A program made the position numbers and the translations under genes. Below are positions 1 through 11,162 of a DNA stretch of 64,000 bases, one piece after another; the stretch's first letter is position 1, and every line of letters starts with the position of its first letter. The notes beneath the pieces are model-generated. The model ran no database searches and was not told the DNA's origin. It saw only the letters and a program-made list of their open reading frames with translations. Origin of the DNA: Morella rubra (taxonomy: Eukaryota; Streptophyta; Magnoliopsida; Fagales; Myricaceae); assembly GCA_003952965.2 (NCBI GenBank), contig CM025850.1, positions 36,923,165-36,987,164 of the forward strand, in the 5' to 3' direction.

Positions 1-564
1 GGAGACATCCCATATTGGACCAAATGATCATGTACCGTACTGATGTTATACCTCTTGTAATTGACGCACTTTACACAAGGGCAACAAATTCTCTCATCAC
101 TACCCATACTCTTAGATGCAAAACCCAGAAACTCATTGACTCCCAACACATATTCACTTGTCCCGCGTTTCTTTTTCATCCAACTCTTGTCCATGAGCGA
201 CAGTAATAACTATATGAAATGCAACAAAAAAGATTATGCATCATTTTAATGTTCATCACATTTTATCAAGATTTTTCAATAAACTAACATAAATTAATAA
301 AACAACACACATAAATACCAACAAAACTGTAATTAAACAGCATACACATTGTTAAACTTAGAGATCCCTCCGTAAAGAGGACTGGCTTCGTTTCACCTCA
401 GGTTAGACCTCCAACGTCAGTGTAGAGGTATCCACCAGGAAGTGATCTCAAAAGTTAAAACATAGATAAACAAACAAACATTAAATATTGAATAACACAA
501 ACTTTGTCCTCCAATCTCCAACAAAAACACATAACGAACATCATATAACAATTACCCCTCCAAT

Positions 565-780
565 CTCCAATAAACTCCACAGAACCAACAACAAATAATA
601 GTTAGCCCTACCCTCCGCCTTCCAACAAAACCCACAAACACCAACATCTCCAATAAACTCCACAGAACCAACAACAAATAAAGTTAGCCCTACCCTCCGC
701 CTTCCAACAAAACCCACAAACACCAACATCTCCAATAATAGTTAGCTCTGCCCTCCGCCTTCCAATAAAATCCACAAACT
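565..780. repeat. Tandem repeat, 83-bp unit
   Basis: A unit beginning CTCCAATAAACTCCACAG starts at 565, recurs at 648 and begins again in shortened form at 730, giving about two and a half copies with an 83-bp period. Each unit carries a GTTAGCCCTACCCTCCGCC segment. It has no coding character: frames that stay open across it only translate the repeat. It lies left of a CACTA end and may be internal to that element, but this cannot be shown from the window. Confidence 0.8.
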
Positions 781-1029
781 CTAATCTCCAAAAAAAAAAG
801 GAAAAAAGAACAAACAATAGTAATTGATGAAGAGATTCAAAATACCACTGACCTGTGAAAGAGTAATATGTTATCGGCAAGTCACCTAGTGTCCCTCAAT
901 CACAGTTACGAAAACCACTGTAGTTGAGACTATTGAGTTCAACTGTCAAAGAAATTTGAAAAATAGATTTTTAATAAAGATACCTGGTCCAAAAAAAAAA
1001 GTAAAAACAGCGGACTTTTGGACATCAAT

Positions 1030-1335
1030 AAATTCATACATTCAATTCATATTTTTCAGCAACCAATTCATACATTTCAATTACTATTTTTCAGCAATCA
1101 ATTCATATATTTTCAGCAACCAATTCATATTTTTCAGCAACCATTCATACAAACCAATTCATATATTTTCAGCAATAAATTCATACATTCCAATTCATAT
1201 ATTTCAGCAACCAATTCATACATTTCAATTCATATTTTTCAGCAACCAATTCATATATTTTCAGAACCAATTCATATTTATATATTTCAACAATCATTCA
1301 TATATTTTCAGCAACCAATTCATATAATAGTATAA
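1030..1335. repeat. Short tandem repeat, ~21-bp CAATTCATATTTTTCAGCAA unit
   Basis: About a dozen imperfect copies of a 20-22 bp A+T-rich unit (CAATTCATATTTTTCAGCAA) run head to tail with small length changes. Two frames stay open across it and would give Asn/Ser/Phe/Ile-rich peptides, which is repeat translation and not a gene. The remaining sequence at 1-564 and 1336-1557 is A+T-rich with short CCAATCTCCAACAAAA-like repeats and nothing I can recognise. Confidence 0.8.
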
Positions 1336-1557
1336 TACAACAAGTCAACAACCAATTCATAAGCCAACACTCCAACAAAACCAATCTCCAATCTCCAACA
1401 AAATCAATCTCCAACACAACAGAACCCAATAATCCAATTCATAAGCCCTGACCTCCAATCTCCATATAATTAATTTCATTCATATTTTATAAAATATGAA
1501 AATATACATTGAGTCTAAGTCACTGACCTGAACAGCAATGCAAAACCAACATAGTTG

Positions 1558-2144
1558 AATTATTTCGTGAAGTTCGAATGAGGGGGAGCTGAAATTCGCG
1601 AAATTCAAAGGGGGAGGAGATTTGAAGTTCGAATGGGAGGGGGGGCTGAAATTCGCGCCGGGGGGGGGGGGGGGGGGGGGGGGGCTGAAATTCGGAGGGC
1701 GCCGGCTGAAATCGCGGGAGCTGAAATTCGCGAAGGGAGGGGATTTGCAGTTCGGGGGGGGGCGAGGGGGGGGGGGGGGCTGAAATCGCGAAGAGGAAAT
1801 CGGAGGGGGGCAGTTCGAATTGGGGGGGGGATGAAATCGCGAGAGGGGAGGGGGGGCTGAAATTCGTGAAGGGGGGAGGGGAAAATTTACTGAAACGCGC
1901 GTTTCAGTATAAACTCTATAGCGGCGGTCACTGACCGCGCTATAGATTGCCTTAGCTGCGGTTTTCACAAAACCGCCGCTATATCAACCGCTGCTATATT
2001 GTGTTTATAGCGGCGGTTTATGACCGCCGCTATAGGCGTATTTTCGGTCGCGTTTGAATAAACCGCCAGGATATGGGTATATAGCGGCGGTTTTAGTGAC
2101 CGCCGCTAAAAAGACCGTCGCTGTAGACCTGTTTTTTTGTAGTG
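1558..2144. mobile_element. CACTA (En/Spm-type) transposon, terminal part, copy 1
   Basis: The right edge at 2144 reads, on the minus strand, CACTACAAAAAAACAGG, a typical CACTA terminal inverted repeat. Inside it are repeated inverted motifs (TATAGCGGCGGT and its complement) between about 1915 and 2110, as expected of subterminal transposase-binding repeats. Further in (about 1580-1885) is an extremely G-rich tract built on a repeated GGGGGCTGAAATTCGCGAA unit, and a perfect 22-bp palindrome at 1888-1909. No partner terminus is visible to the left, so the element extends out of the window or is truncated. No transposase gene is visible. Confidence 0.75.
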
Positions 2145-4793
2145 AGAGAGACAAAAGAAAGTCATGGATGGAAAGTTGGCGTGTCTTGCGGATATTAGAG
2201 AGCATCAAAGTTGCACGAATCTCTAGTTTGTCTCTGTTTGTGGCTCAACTAAAGAATTATAGGGTAATAGATTTTCTTGTGTGAGAAAGTGAGATTTGGG
2301 TGTATAGATTCTTTGTTGTTTGCTTGTACTCTTGATTTTGAAATTAGTGACTTTTTCCCTATTATCTCTACTCATGGATGTACTTCAGCCTAAGGGAACC
2401 AGGTTAAATCTTGGCATCCTTTCTGTGTTTATTTTTGCTGTGATATACGGTGATCATGTGGTCAAATGCACAACAATATGTCTGCCTCATTTTTCTATAC
2501 AGTTTGTAAAATTGCAACTTCTGAATTTTCTATCTAATTAAAAAGGAATTTTATTGTATAATCAATGGCAGAAAACATAGCAACTTTACTTTGGAGACAC
2601 ATATATAGTCTATATGGTATAATTAGAGTATTAATCTTGATTTCCAATCCACTTTTCGTCCATTGTGTGACCTATTAAAAGGTAGGCTTCAAATATTAAC
2701 CTACTACATGATATAAAAACGTAAACGAGTCAAAACAGAAGAATGGTTTCTAAGTCTTACCTATATCTACCTAATTGCTATTCTGCTGTGAAATTCTGTA
2801 TCTTCTTAGACAAAGAAACGAATTACAAGGTATGTTGAAAACCTGGTGCGAACATGTAGTTTTCGGAAAACAAGAAAACAATTTTTTTTTTAATTGATAG
2901 TCGGTTTCAATTTGAGTTGGTTTGCTGCAAACTAATAATCTTACAGCTAGATTTGAGGGATCCCAATTCCCAATCACATAGAATATTATTAGTATTCAGA
3001 CTTTAGAAGAGATTAGTCATTAGCAAAAAAAAAGGGGTCCTTCATGAGTTCATCGTTCTCACGGCTTACAGCACGTAATGGGGTCATGAAAGTTTGACTT
3101 CCAGATTCCTATACAAGTATAATAATAATAATATCTCTAGGTGGGGGAGAACGACGAAAGGTTTCCCCTTGTAATGAAGTCCACCAAACCCTAGAAATCC
3201 AAAAAAAAAAAAAAAAGAATTGTGGTCCGAAGAGGGTAACTGATCAGCAAAAAGTTTAGCTCGATCTCTTTTCTACGAGCAAGTAGTAGGAAATTGGCCG
3301 TAGGGTTTGGGCTTGTGAAAGCATCCGAAACTCCCATCTCAATGACGCGTACGTTCTTCTTCTCTTTCTTCTGGGACCGAGCCTGGCAGTCCCTTCCAAA
3401 AGGGATGTCCCTGCGGGTGCATTTTAGATTGATCAGGAACGTCGTTCGATCTGAGATGCTGTACCTTCAAGCTGTTTACTCGTACTATGAACGTCACATC
3501 GGATGTGGTGGCACGCTAGAATTAGTGGGCAGGCCTACCTGGATTGATGGACAATAATTTTTGGAGATAGACGACAATAACTTTATATGGCTTTCTGATC
3601 TCTTACAATTGGCAAAGTAAATTATTTATCTATTAATTACGATTTAATTAGTTTATATATATATAGATAAGCTGCTTCTAGTTGACTTTTAGCTGATCTG
3701 TGTTGAAGCTAGCTGGTGCTAATTTATAAGAGCCTGTATCACTATCACTTTCTAATTATATTGTTTACCAGCTAGCATACAGAGGCTGAATTATATATAT
3801 AATGCCTCCAAATTGTACGGACTGAGGTTGAATAATGGTCTTCCGTCAAAGAAAAAGAATATATATAATTTTGATATACAGGGATTCTGTTAAAACCCTA
3901 ATCATGTTGATGGGGGCCAATATGTAGTCCTATTCCTACTATATCGATCTTGTTCTCTAGTAGTATTTCTCAGTTCTTTACTGAAACCAGCCATGTTAAG
4001 CTATAAATGCCCTATGCAATCTTTCAGAACAGCCTTCCCTTATCAAGATCCAAACTTATAAGATTGACCATTATTTATTTATATAATAAATGTCCAAAAG
4101 ATCTTTTCGAGTCTCGAAATTCTAAGCGATGGAAGAGCTAGAATAGTTTATACACAAATATATGGGGACGCGGGTATACGGTAGTTGAAACGCAACTGTC
4201 AGCGAGGAAGCTTGTACAATACAACCAACAAAACTCTCCGTCTTTTCTGTCTTAGCTTTTTGTAAAGCTAACTTAAATATTAAATGGTGCGAATTAAGTA
4301 CTACTTTGTGCTTTTTCTTGCCTCATGCTAAATGGAAATTCTCTGAAAGGTATTGTATTTTCTGGAAATCTTTTTACATCGATCATTATGGTTGAGGAAA
4401 CTTGAAACAAACTTACCCCCAACTTCACTTCCTGAAATAGGCAAAGTTCCTATAGCCACTAACATGAGAGACGAACACAATCCACGAACTGTACATGTCA
4501 TGCCTTGCGTTCCGGCAAATGGGAAAAATCAGACAATAAAAGAAAAGGCTGATGGCTAGTTAGGCTTCTTATTTTTGTAGTCAGAAATGAATGGAGGGAA
4601 CAAAGAAGTTAATGCAAAGAGTGGAACCCCATGTCACATGAGTTTGATTACTTAATAAATTGGGCATTCAGCACAGCTGAATGTGTTGAGATTTGGAACC
4701 CCATTCGCTCCCAATTCATTTGCTAGGGTCTATAGTCTATAGAAAGATAGCCCTTAGTGATTCAATTCTAATAATTAATTGACTCCCACCAAA
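1558..4793. repeat. Long duplicated block, copy 1 (partner at 60741-64000)
   Basis: From position 1558 the sequence matches the block starting at 60741. The match runs through the CACTA end and on through at least 2.65 kb of ordinary flanking DNA to the end of the window. From 2144 onward the offset is a constant 59,207 bp and I saw no difference in the stretches compared. Between 1558 and 2144 the copies differ mainly in the lengths of G runs. Because the shared flank lies outside the transposon, this is one duplicated locus and not two independent insertions. Confidence 0.9.
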
Positions 4794-5268
4794 ATAGCAA
4801 CTATCAAGAGATCAAATAAAGGAAAAAAAATCCCAGAGAGAGATGGGCTTCCGAGTTCCAACCTCTTTTATGTAATAAAAAGAGAAGTTGTGAATTATTG
4901 CTCACCATTTTAATTTTTGTAGCAGCAAGAAGTGGCTGCAAATTTTGATAAGAGAGCCATAAGAGTAAGGATGCTTCTTTAGAGTGTGGACCATTCAAGA
5001 GGAATTCAAGAGGAAAATTCCATAGACTCCAAGTAAAGTTAATGGAGTGAACAAGATAAGAGAAAATAGGGGGCCGGTAACACTTGAGAAGAAACGTACT
5101 TTAGATTTTAGCCCTTCAAAAGCAAAATTGATAAGAAGGACTCACACATATCTAACCGGGAGGCAGACAAAAAGAGCAAAAAAAAAAAAAAAAACATAAT
5201 TTAAAGTAGAAAAAGGCAGCAGAAAAAGCTCAAAAGTTGCACACACCCAAATGGTTTAGAGTTCATTA
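2145..5268. other. Intergenic region downstream of the ERF gene
   Basis: About 3.1 kb of A+T-rich sequence with no supported gene. Short open frames at 2320-2541, 3294-3557 and 4353-4559 show no recognisable domain, and their exact repetition near 61.5-63.8 kb only reflects the block duplication. The segment next to 5268 is presumably the 3' UTR of the ERF gene. A poly-A run lies near 3200. Confidence 0.6.
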
Positions 5269-6048
5269 TTAATATTGCCACAGTAATGTCTCGAAGCTAC
5301 TTGGAATCACACCCTCTGCCTCTGTCATCATTGATATCTGATCCCTAAAATATGCAGTATCATCAATGTTGCCGTGAGACACAGGCGGAGGATAGAGCCA
5401 CCCATCAACCAAGTCTACAAAGACGAAATCCGTACACATATCGGCCGATTCGAAACTCGTTCCGAGATTCGGCAAGTCCACTATCTCGCTCAGCTCCTCC
5501 GGGGTCGATACGTCGAAGGATGATGATACGGTAGTCACTGACGACGACGATGAGGAGGAGGAGGAGGAGGAGGACGACGGCGTTTTGGGAACCTCAAACT
5601 GCATCGAAGCGGCTTTGGCAGCAGCAGCTTGGACATCCCGAGGAGAGCTCGAAGCCGGTCGTGGCAGCAACCCGGAGAGTTCGGGGAAGTTGAGGATCGC
5701 CGAGTTACCCTTGATGCTTAACGCTGCCACGTCGTGGGCCCGGGCAGCCATTTCGGCGGTCGAGAAGGTCCCGAGCCAGATCCGATTCTTCTTCCGAGGT
5801 TCGCGGATTTCGGATACCCATTTGCCCCAGGTCCGCATTCGGACTCCTCTGTAAACTGGGTGCTTGCTATTGTCTCGGGCTCGCTTCGGACGTTTTGCGT
5901 CCTGGTCCGACGGGCTGGGCTCCTTGGATGGAGGGTCCGGAGCAGAGTTTGGTAATGTCGGGGACAACCCTGATGACGTTGGTGAAGATGGAGAACGTGA
6001 GGACGAGTTGGTACCTGACTCAGTCTCCGAGTTAGGCTGGTCAGCCAT
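5269..6048 (-). CDS. DREB-type AP2/ERF transcription factor (A-4/TINY-like)
   Basis: Single-exon gene for a 259-residue nuclear DNA-binding activator. One AP2/ERF domain spans about residues 65-122, with [13 protein letters not shown] and WLGTF blocks. Val at domain position 14 (residue 78) and Glu at 19 (residue 83) mark the DREB branch, which binds DRE/CRT elements (A/GCCGAC). The flanking KRPKRAR (52-58) is a likely nuclear signal. The block after the domain (LNFPEL, LPRPAS, then an Ala-rich helix) resembles the A-4 group with TINY and ERF034-ERF039. A run of 13 serines follows near residue 158, then an acidic C-terminal half ending LLWQY. The start is the first ATG before the conserved region. 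The exact family member, and therefore the stress or developmental role, cannot be told from sequence alone. Confidence 0.93.
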   Translation of the reverse strand: MADQPNSETESGTNSSSRSPSSPTSSGLSPTLPNSAPDPPSKEPSPSDQDAKRPKRARDNSKHPVYRGVRMRTWGKWVSEIREPRKKNRIWLGTFSTAEMAARAHDVAALSIKGNSAILNFPELSGLLPRPASSSPRDVQAAAAKAASMQFEVPKTPSSSSSSSSSSSSSVTTVSSSFDVSTPEELSEIVDLPNLGTSFESADMCTDFVFVDLVDGWLYPPPVSHGNIDDTAYFRDQISMMTEAEGVIPSSFETLLWQY

Positions 6049-6164
6049 TTCTCCTAGATGACTCGGTTGGTATCCTTTATTGGGCTTAAAAATCTCAGAA
6101 AAAGTTTCTCTTACTATAAAGGGAAAGTTCTAAAAGCTGGCTCTGGACTTCTCAGTAGGGCACA

Positions 6165-6285
6165 GTCTAACACGAGACAGAGAGAAAGAGAGATTGAGAG
6201 TTTGCTAGAGTGCGAGAGAGAGTGTGGACGATCTTTAGAGTTAGAAAGTGAACGAGAGAAAGAATGAGAATGAGAATGAGGCTGA
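6165..6285. repeat. GA-rich tract upstream of the ERF gene
   Basis: A GAGA-type purine tract on the plus strand, so CT-rich in the sense direction of the minus-strand ERF gene, 120-240 bp before its ATG. CT-rich leaders are common in plant 5' UTRs and core promoters. I infer that this is leader or promoter sequence; no definite TATA box is visible between it and the gene. Confidence 0.5.
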
Positions 6286-7554
6286 GTAAGTGATCAGTGA
6301 AGGGGCTTTATTAGGGGATGAGGAGAGGAGGATCAAGAAAATGCAAGGGAAACGTGAGGCTTTATTTTTTAGGGACCCCCACAGACCCACAAGACTGCCT
6401 GGCCGAAGCAGGAATGCACTGGCCCTTTCCCTTCACATCATCATCATGTTATAATGACGCGCCCATATACCTGGCATACATACATAGATATATACACGGC
6501 ATATATATATATATATATATAGTCGGAGAAAGAGACTTAACAGTGAAAGAAAAAATGGTGACTCTAGGGGTATCTAAGGGTACAAGAGTCGGCCTAGCAA
6601 TGTATCAGAGGCTAAAGGTTCGCACACAGGTTGGCAGAGCCGGCTCTGGGACAATAGGGTATTTCCCTAGAAGAATGGGCTACACTATCCCCTCTTCTCT
6701 GTGCTATCCAATGCTCCCCAAGTCAATAAATCTTTCCTTGCATTTTCACCTATCTCCTCTGTTCGTGTATCATGACCATAATAATACTTTTTACATCCTC
6801 ACCAACCCCAATTCATTGACCCATTTGTTCTTCTCTGCTACGGACATCATCTGAACCATCCTTTCCATTCTTTCATTGTCAACTAGAAGTTTAAACCAGG
6901 GAAGGTTTATAAGATCCTAGCTCTCTGGTATAGGTCAATCCTTACTTTCTTCAACTGTGGTGGTTTTTCTGGGCATTACAGTTGACCAGATAACTTTACT
7001 AAGTTACCAGTTACGATTCGTAAGACGGGCCTTTAGTCGATTTTATCCCAGCTAAAAAAAAAAAAATTCTTATCAATTGTCCCATCAGAAGATAATGTTT
7101 TATAATTCGATGAACACGGGGGAGTCGATAGATGGATAATTGACATCATCGGTGTGGAAAACTATCTCACATTTCTCTCTCTCTCTGTTTTTTGTTTTTT
7201 TTGCCTTGAATTATGAGAAATGAATCTAATAATAATTGTAAGAGCTTGCCTTTAATGCAATTGGATTGGGGTCCCGCTTGAGAATTAATTACTTAGTACT
7301 CAAGCACCAATACTTGAGATCATGGGCTGCATTGCCGGTAAGGCCTCTGCACCCAGGCTTGGTCCCTAGTCTTTCGATAAGGTGTTGCAGCAGTCTCGGA
7401 TTCTTGACCTTCGATGAAATTGATAAAATCCATGGTTCCTGGAGTTATTGTCTGTGCGCCACCATGTGGTACTGACCAGAGGATCATGCACGAACTAGAT
7501 TAGACACGTGAGTCGGATGGATCAGCTGCCTACGACAATGGAACCGTTTGTTTT

Positions 7555-7715
7555 CTTAACATTTTAGGGTATAAAAATTTTTAATAAAATAAATATTCTA
7601 AAATTTTTAACTTTTACACATATAAATTTTACTTTCACAAACCTAATAAATTTTAATAAAGTAAAGATTCTTAAAATTTCGAAAATATTTTTCAAAATTT
7701 TAGTAAACAAACACC
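7555..7715. repeat. A+T-rich MITE-like dispersed repeat
   Basis: A roughly 160-bp segment rich in AAAATTTT-type palindromic words, running from TTAACATTTTAGGG to AGTAAACAAACACCC. A related segment is at 10385-10562 and another at about 40740-40915. The three share the words TTTTACAC or CACTTTT, CTTAAAATTT and a terminal TAAACAAA-like edge. I infer one small non-autonomous element family; ends and target duplications could not be fixed. Confidence 0.4.
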
Positions 7716-8315
7716 CCAAATGTTTTACGGGCACTGTGTTAAGATACTTATTTGTAGAGATGCGTTTGTAAACTCTAACTACATGAAATATTTAAAGAAT
7801 ATAGTGAAAATTGACAAAATTAGAATTTTATTAAATTTTGTGAGAAAATAATGAATAAATTAGAATTTTATAGAAGTTGGTGTAAAACTGAAAAGAGAGA
7901 AGTAAGTGGTTGATACGTATTACGTAAAAAAGTACTTAAGAGATAAACAACTTAAAGAGATTCTTAGTGAGGGGGATAACACTTAACCTAAAAATTTAAG
8001 GAAAAAATACATTTTTCACCCTCCGATTATTGGGGTTCTGACACTTTGTACTTAAAAATTATCAATTTCGTTACATTTTGCCCCTCAACTACTAACTATT
8101 TACACTTTGCAACTTCTATTGTCAATTTAGATGAGAATCACTATTTTTACCAATTTATCCCAGATAATTTAAGATGTAAAGTTTCAAAACTTCAATAATT
8201 GAAGGATGAAAAGTATATTTAAACTTAAATTTAATCTCAACTATACGCGATATTAACTATTTACGCTTATGACTTCTTTAAAGGGAGACAATATTTTTAC
8301 TTTTTCACACGTATA

Positions 8316-8327
<12 letters not shown>

Positions 8328-8364
<37 letters not shown>
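8328..8364. repeat. (TA)n microsatellite
   Basis: Uninterrupted TA dinucleotide repeat of about 18 units in intergenic DNA. Confidence 0.9.
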
Positions 8365-8366
<2 letters not shown>

Positions 8367-9038
8367 ACATTATGAGTTGGATTATTCTTTCATAAAACTT
8401 CAATTGACTGCCTGATCGAGTTGAGGAGAAGTTTAGGGAAGCAAGATTTGTAGGCTTGTGGGGCGGATCTTGGTTTTGAGAGACTCGAGGCATAATCTAG
8501 TAGTTGACAAGCATCGATCGGTATAATACTCTTCTCACTGTTCTGTGACGAACCATATTTGCCAATTTTACTCATGATTGCTTTTCTGGCTTTACTATCC
8601 GTACAGACAAAAATCTTGTCCACTGCGCCCGGTTAATCTAATGGCCCCAAACACTTTCGTTTCTTTCGAATTTTGTCTGTAGAATTTGAAGACTGAAGCA
8701 TTATTGTAAGTTGATTCCAACCCTTCCGCTCACATTGGCCTTGAGATTCTCCTTTTTAATCTGCAACCTGTTGAGAAGCTTTGGCCTGTTTGGGTCCCGA
8801 TGCGGTGAACCTTTTGCACCTGGTCACATATTTTCATCATGACTAGTACTGGTCGATAAAGTAGATCAAAAAGTGAAACGTTTCTCTCATGCAAATCATG
8901 GGGATGTATGGAGAAAAAATTGTTAGGGAGAAAATATGATTATCAAGGTTTTTACTTTATATTCTAAATTATTAATTTTGAGATCTTATACTTACAAAAT
9001 ATTCATTTCTAATATATTATATTTTTTATTTTTTCCAT

Positions 9039-9136
9039 CTAATTAGATGAAAATTATTTGATATTTTTAAGAGTATAATCATCATTTCTAATTAGATGAA
9101 AATTATTTGATATTTTTAAGAGTATAATCATCATTT
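9039..9136. repeat. Perfect 49-bp tandem duplication
   Basis: The unit starting CTAATTAGATGAAAATTATT occurs at 9039-9087 and again, identically, at 9088-9136. It is intergenic and most likely a recent local slippage or unequal-exchange product. Confidence 0.9.
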
Positions 9137-10384
9137 ATATTAAGGCGGATGATATTAGAAATTGGTAGTTTGTTCTTTAAAAAATCATGGTCACAAACCT
9201 TAACCACCATCAAAATCCTTAAAAGGAGTTTCACAGGTACAAATACATATGCTGTGTGTATACATACACGTGCATATATATATATACAGAAATACATAAA
9301 AAAGACAAAAAAAAAATATTTGTTTCACAATTAGTTGAAGATGCAAACGTGGATTGTGATTGAAAAAAAAAAAAAAGGCTCGTTTCACATTTTCACATTT
9401 GAGTAGTTGAAGAGAGCAGGGTCCAAAGCTTTTTGGTTCATTAAATGAGAGGAGCCTCTCTTATATTTTATTTTTTGGTTTTGTTTTTGGGGGCCAGACA
9501 AAAACGTAAATGCTTAATGACTCTATCTTTACTCACATGCAATTCATGTGCCACCCATACTCATAAGTTGTTAGGTTCTCTTACAGACTAGGAAAGCCAT
9601 AGCTGCATGTGCCTACACATGATCTTCTTCAAAGTCCCAGCTTTGTTAAAACGTAAAAAAAATAAAAAATAAAAAATAATTAATTAATTCTTTCAACAAT
9701 ATGGCCGGCATATGGCTGGGGAATCATGGGGTCCTTCTCTTAGGTATGTTCATGCAGGTATCTTCGTTCTTTAAAGAAAGTAAAATATATTTTTTCTGAT
9801 AATCGCCGTCTGCAGACCCAATCTACATTGGTGTAGACTCCTAGTATATGATCTTTGTCGGAGAGATCATCGGAAGCAAAATAAATAAAGGAAATTGTCT
9901 AGTCAAATCCACTCTATCTGAGGCAATCTCAACTTTGATTTATTCTCCCCCAAAAAACAAAAAAAATTTGTACCGGATTCTTACATATTTAATCCAGTAT
10001 CTGTACGAATTAGATTTAACGTTTCAACAAATTTGAGAGAGAGAGTGACCGGCTCACTAATCAACCCATGTTTAAGTTGCGAATTTTTAGTCCACGAGTT
10101 TGCATATTATTGTAATCTGTCTTTATGAGCTGTGTGTCGCAGGTAAGCTTGGCTACTTCCATGATAGAGATTTAAGGGTGTAAGTTGATGGGGCCGGGGA
10201 CTCTTTGGGCCTACCAAGATTTAATTCTATTGGACCAAGCAGACAGGCTTTTTGATGGGTTTTAAAGTAGGATGGAAATGGGCCCGGGTTTCTTTTTTCA
10301 TCATTACACAGAATCAAACCATCAGAGTCTCTAGTTGGGATACTGGTCACTGGTGCACATATCTTGTCTCTTATAGGGGCATTT

Positions 10385-10562
10385 ATTTGTCTAATTTTTT
10401 AAGGGTTTAAAATTTTTACCACACCAAACACATTTCATAAACTTTAATAAATTTCACACTTTTACACGTACGTTTTACACTTTTTACAAACTCAATAAAC
10501 TTCAACATTCAAAAAATTCTCAAAATTTTAAGAATATTTTCTAAAATTTCGATAAACAAAGG
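10385..10562. repeat. A+T-rich MITE-like dispersed repeat
   Basis: About 180 bp related to the segment at 7555-7715, with TTTTAAGGGTTT near the left edge, CACTTTTACAC words in the middle and AAAATTTCGATAAACAAA at the right edge. The boundaries are uncertain and no coding capacity is present. Confidence 0.4.
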
Positions 10563-11162
10563 GCTCTTATATGTTTCCAAATGTGGGGGACCACTCGATT
10601 ATCCGACACGTACACGTCCTGGAGCAATAATACATGTTTGATTTTGGCAGTCCATCAGGACCATTAACTGCACGGATACGTGTATTTTCTGTCTCTGTTG
10701 TACTTGTCCACGAAGCTTCGGGGTTAGAATCGTCCTATAAAGACAGGCTCAATAACGCAATTCGGAAATGGGCCTTGAAGCCCGTTTAGCCCATATCCGC
10801 TAGAATCATTCCCTGTATCCTGCATTGTTAGTGACCAGTTGTTGGGCCCAATTGAGATTGAGGAGTTTGGAAATGGGCCTTTAAGAAATAAAAAAGGTTC
10901 ACAACAAAAGAAATTTTGATCCCCCTCCATCCGTTCCATGGTTCATGGGATCTGACTTTAGGGGACTTTTCATCTCCGAAACTTTGTGTTTTGACTGTCC
11001 AAAGATCTAAAATGAAGAACTTTCAATAGGAACAGATTCAAGAGTAAACAATAAGTTTGCCTCAATCATTACTTCCAAATAGTTTCTATGCAAACATGAT
11101 GGTGAACTTGAGATACTTTTTAACACAAAAAGTGAAGAAAATTCCCCTTTTAAAATTAAAGC

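Larger units (their letters stand above)
6300..11162. other. Intergenic region with simple and dispersed repeats
   Basis: About 4.9 kb without a supported gene. It holds the presumed ERF promoter, TA microsatellites (about 6498-6522 and 8328-8364), a 49-bp tandem duplication near 9.04 kb and A+T-rich dispersed repeats listed separately. A 178-codon open frame at 6318-6854 runs through a TA microsatellite and has no recognisable domain. A segment at about 8000-8230 (ACACTTTG / CTCAACTA motifs) resembles segments at 17.5-18.1 kb and 50.55-50.8 kb and looks like a dispersed repeat family. Confidence 0.55.

Noticed and set aside
956-1335. Open frames of over 100 codons rich in Phe, Ile, Asn and Ser
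   Set aside because: They are translations of the 21-bp tandem repeat; composition and periodicity explain them fully.
1030-1335. Possible CRISPR-like array
   Set aside because: Repeats are directly adjacent and imperfect with no unique spacers, and the DNA is from a plant nucleus.
1480-1968. Long proline-rich open frame on the minus strand (and a glycine-rich one on the plus strand at 1633-1860)
   Set aside because: Both only translate the G-rich CACTA subterminal tract; the partner copy at 60.7-61.0 kb has different run lengths, so the frame is not conserved.
3294-3557. 87-codon open frame repeated exactly at 62501-62764
   Set aside because: It has no recognisable domain, and the exact repetition is explained by the large block duplication, not by selection on a protein.
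6318-6854. 178-codon open frame on the plus strand
   Set aside because: It runs through a TA microsatellite (repeated Ile-Tyr), has no domain, and lies in the likely ERF promoter.
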